Below, piece by piece: positions 62,527 through 64,000 of a stretch of 64,000 nt of DNA. The translations under genes and the position numbers were made by a program. The stretch's first letter is position 1. Each line of letters starts with the position of its first letter. The stretch is from Adiantum capillus-veneris (taxonomy: Eukaryota; Streptophyta; Polypodiopsida; Polypodiales; Pteridaceae), in assembly GCA_014529385.2 (NCBI GenBank), contig CM043944.1, forward strand, positions 61,883,748-61,947,747. The letters are read 5' to 3'. The notes beneath the pieces were generated by a model that saw only the letters and a list, made by a program, of their open reading frames with translations, had not been told where the DNA came from and did not search any database.

Positions 62527-64000
62527 GCACTGGGCAGATTCCTATACACTACCCAATTCACCCTTCAGCTATATAGTGTCTTTAAGAACCATGTAAGTAT
62601 CAACCTCTATCAGAAGATGAGGGTCACATTTAGGATTGATTACATTAAAGATTTTATCCAAGAACCTTACTTGCCTGAGCCCCCACATTCTTAAGCCAAG
62701 GTAGAATTCTAGAGGAAAATCAAGAAATCCACCCATACTGAAACTTTGGAGCGCTTTTTACCTTGAACATGGACATAGGGGTGTTTCTAATAAGCCAGTG
62801 GCATCTATTGATTATTTGCACAACACTGGAAGCTTCCTCAAATAATACCTCTTGGGAAAATATTGGACTTGATAGGAGAAAAGGTTTCTAGATTCCCACT
62901 CCTAAGTAGTCACTGTTTCATTGGGGCCACTTCATGAATTGATGGTCATTGCCATCCCCCAGAGATCTTTTGTTTGTATTTCTCAACTCCTCATGATTTT
63001 GGATAAGAGAGGTATGCTACACAGAATGATATTGCTCGGTGTATATAGTAACTACAATATGAGCTTGATTTAAGTGTATACTACCTCCATCAATCCCCTT
63101 ATCAACAAGTGCAATCTTTTGTTGATGATTAACATTGTTCCAAACATTGCTCATAACTAAAAAGCATCCCTTATTATGGATCAAGGTAAGAAGAGCACTC
63201 ACCTCATTAAGCAGCAACACATTGATAGGAGAAGAGGGAGGTCAAGAGAAGTGGTTAGGTTCCCTGTTTTGACTCTGAATAAGAAAAACAACGATTGGGC
63301 TAGGACATTGGCATAGGAGAAGGGCCTCACATTCAGACGTTATATCGATTGTCCAACATTACTCTGCATGATGTGACCTAGGCTTTGGTTAGAGAACGGT
63401 ACATGAATTTAAGGAATCCCATTGATATGTTGTTGAGTATGGGCATAATTGATACTAGGAATGTCTGGTTGACCAACTACTCCATTGATAAGAGCCTCAT
63501 GCAAGGCCATGATTCAAAGTCCCCCCCCCCCCCCCCAAGGGCAAGGCACAAAGAAGCTCTGCAAAACGAGACAAGGGAAAAGCGCAAAGTAAATCAGGAG
63601 ATTACAACCTCAGAGGAGAGGGTGCATGCAAAGTAAATCACCACTCTCCACTCACTCCCAAACCAAAATCTTCAAACATCAACTCCAAGCCAAAAATGGG
63701 GAACCTCACATTCCACTTCTTCAATATGACTTTTCCATAAAACTCAGAGAGAATCTAGTGAGATACTTATTAATAAACTTCAAACTCAAAACTGAACCAA
63801 CCTCAAACTCAAAATCAAACCCAAAATTGAACCAACCAAACGTTTTGGCCACCTACTTTGCTCTATTCCACTCTCATTACAACTAATCTCCATAGATTCC
63901 TTCTTGATTGACATGTAAAAGATCTTTTAGGTTTTTTTCCTATCTTTTAAAAACGTAAAATAATTTCTAGCATATCAATCTCATTGAGAAATATTATTGC
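62527..64000. other. No gene recognised
   Basis: Short unassigned frames (63017-63220 minus, 63385-63636 plus) and a 16-base C run at 63521-63536. The end is AT-rich. No terminal repeats or RNA genes seen. Confidence 0.4.

Overview
This window looks like transposon-dominated nuclear DNA of a land plant. It holds degenerate Ty3/gypsy and Ty1/copia polyproteins with tRNA-iMet-type primer sites, Helitron helicase and Helitron termini, and broken plant-type PPR repeats of the 'RDVVSWN' style. There are also very many long (GA)n, (GT)n and poly-G tracts. No intact host gene, operon, tRNA or rRNA gene was recognised. The PPR style and the gypsy families would suit a fern or a related early-diverging vascular plant, but that is inference.

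Layout. 1-2886: minus-strand gypsy gag-protease-RT-RNase H running off the left edge, with a probable 5' LTR starting at 2887. 4338-8005: a second minus-strand gypsy element that has lost its RT core. 8006-12860: no recognisable gene, only microsatellites and diverged duplications. 12862-13111: primer site plus short LTR of another minus-strand element. 14228-18480: Helitron-like heads, a PPR pseudogene, (GA)n tracts and a tandem AT-rich array. 19140-20345: degenerate minus-strand gypsy gag. 20470 to beyond 40702: a plus-strand gypsy pol that hosts a nest of insertions.

The nest is the main structure. The gypsy pol is split by (a) a short LTR element at 22691-24315 and (b) a non-autonomous Helitron at 25138-40292. 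That Helitron is split by a Ty1/copia element at 29789-39600 with TSD AAATT. The copia 5' LTR is in turn split by a 4.9 kb LTR element at 30252-35137 with TSD GCCAT. This innermost element carries a CCHC zinc knuckle and long acidic coiled-coil reading frames, with no reverse transcriptase. Order of insertion is therefore gypsy, then Helitron, then copia, then the RT-less element.

42799-43860 is a poly(A)-tailed minus-strand retro-insertion with an 11-bp TSD. 46039-56834 is a decayed minus-strand Helitron Rep/helicase gene. It is interrupted at 50726-56303 by a gypsy-type element with two 1.53 kb LTRs around a 2.5 kb interior that encodes gag and the start of protease only. 57880-58450 holds long (CT)n tracts and small tandem repeats. 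58859-59518 is a fragment of a non-LTR retrotransposon. From 59560 to the end no gene was recognised apart from a few unassigned open frames and mononucleotide runs.
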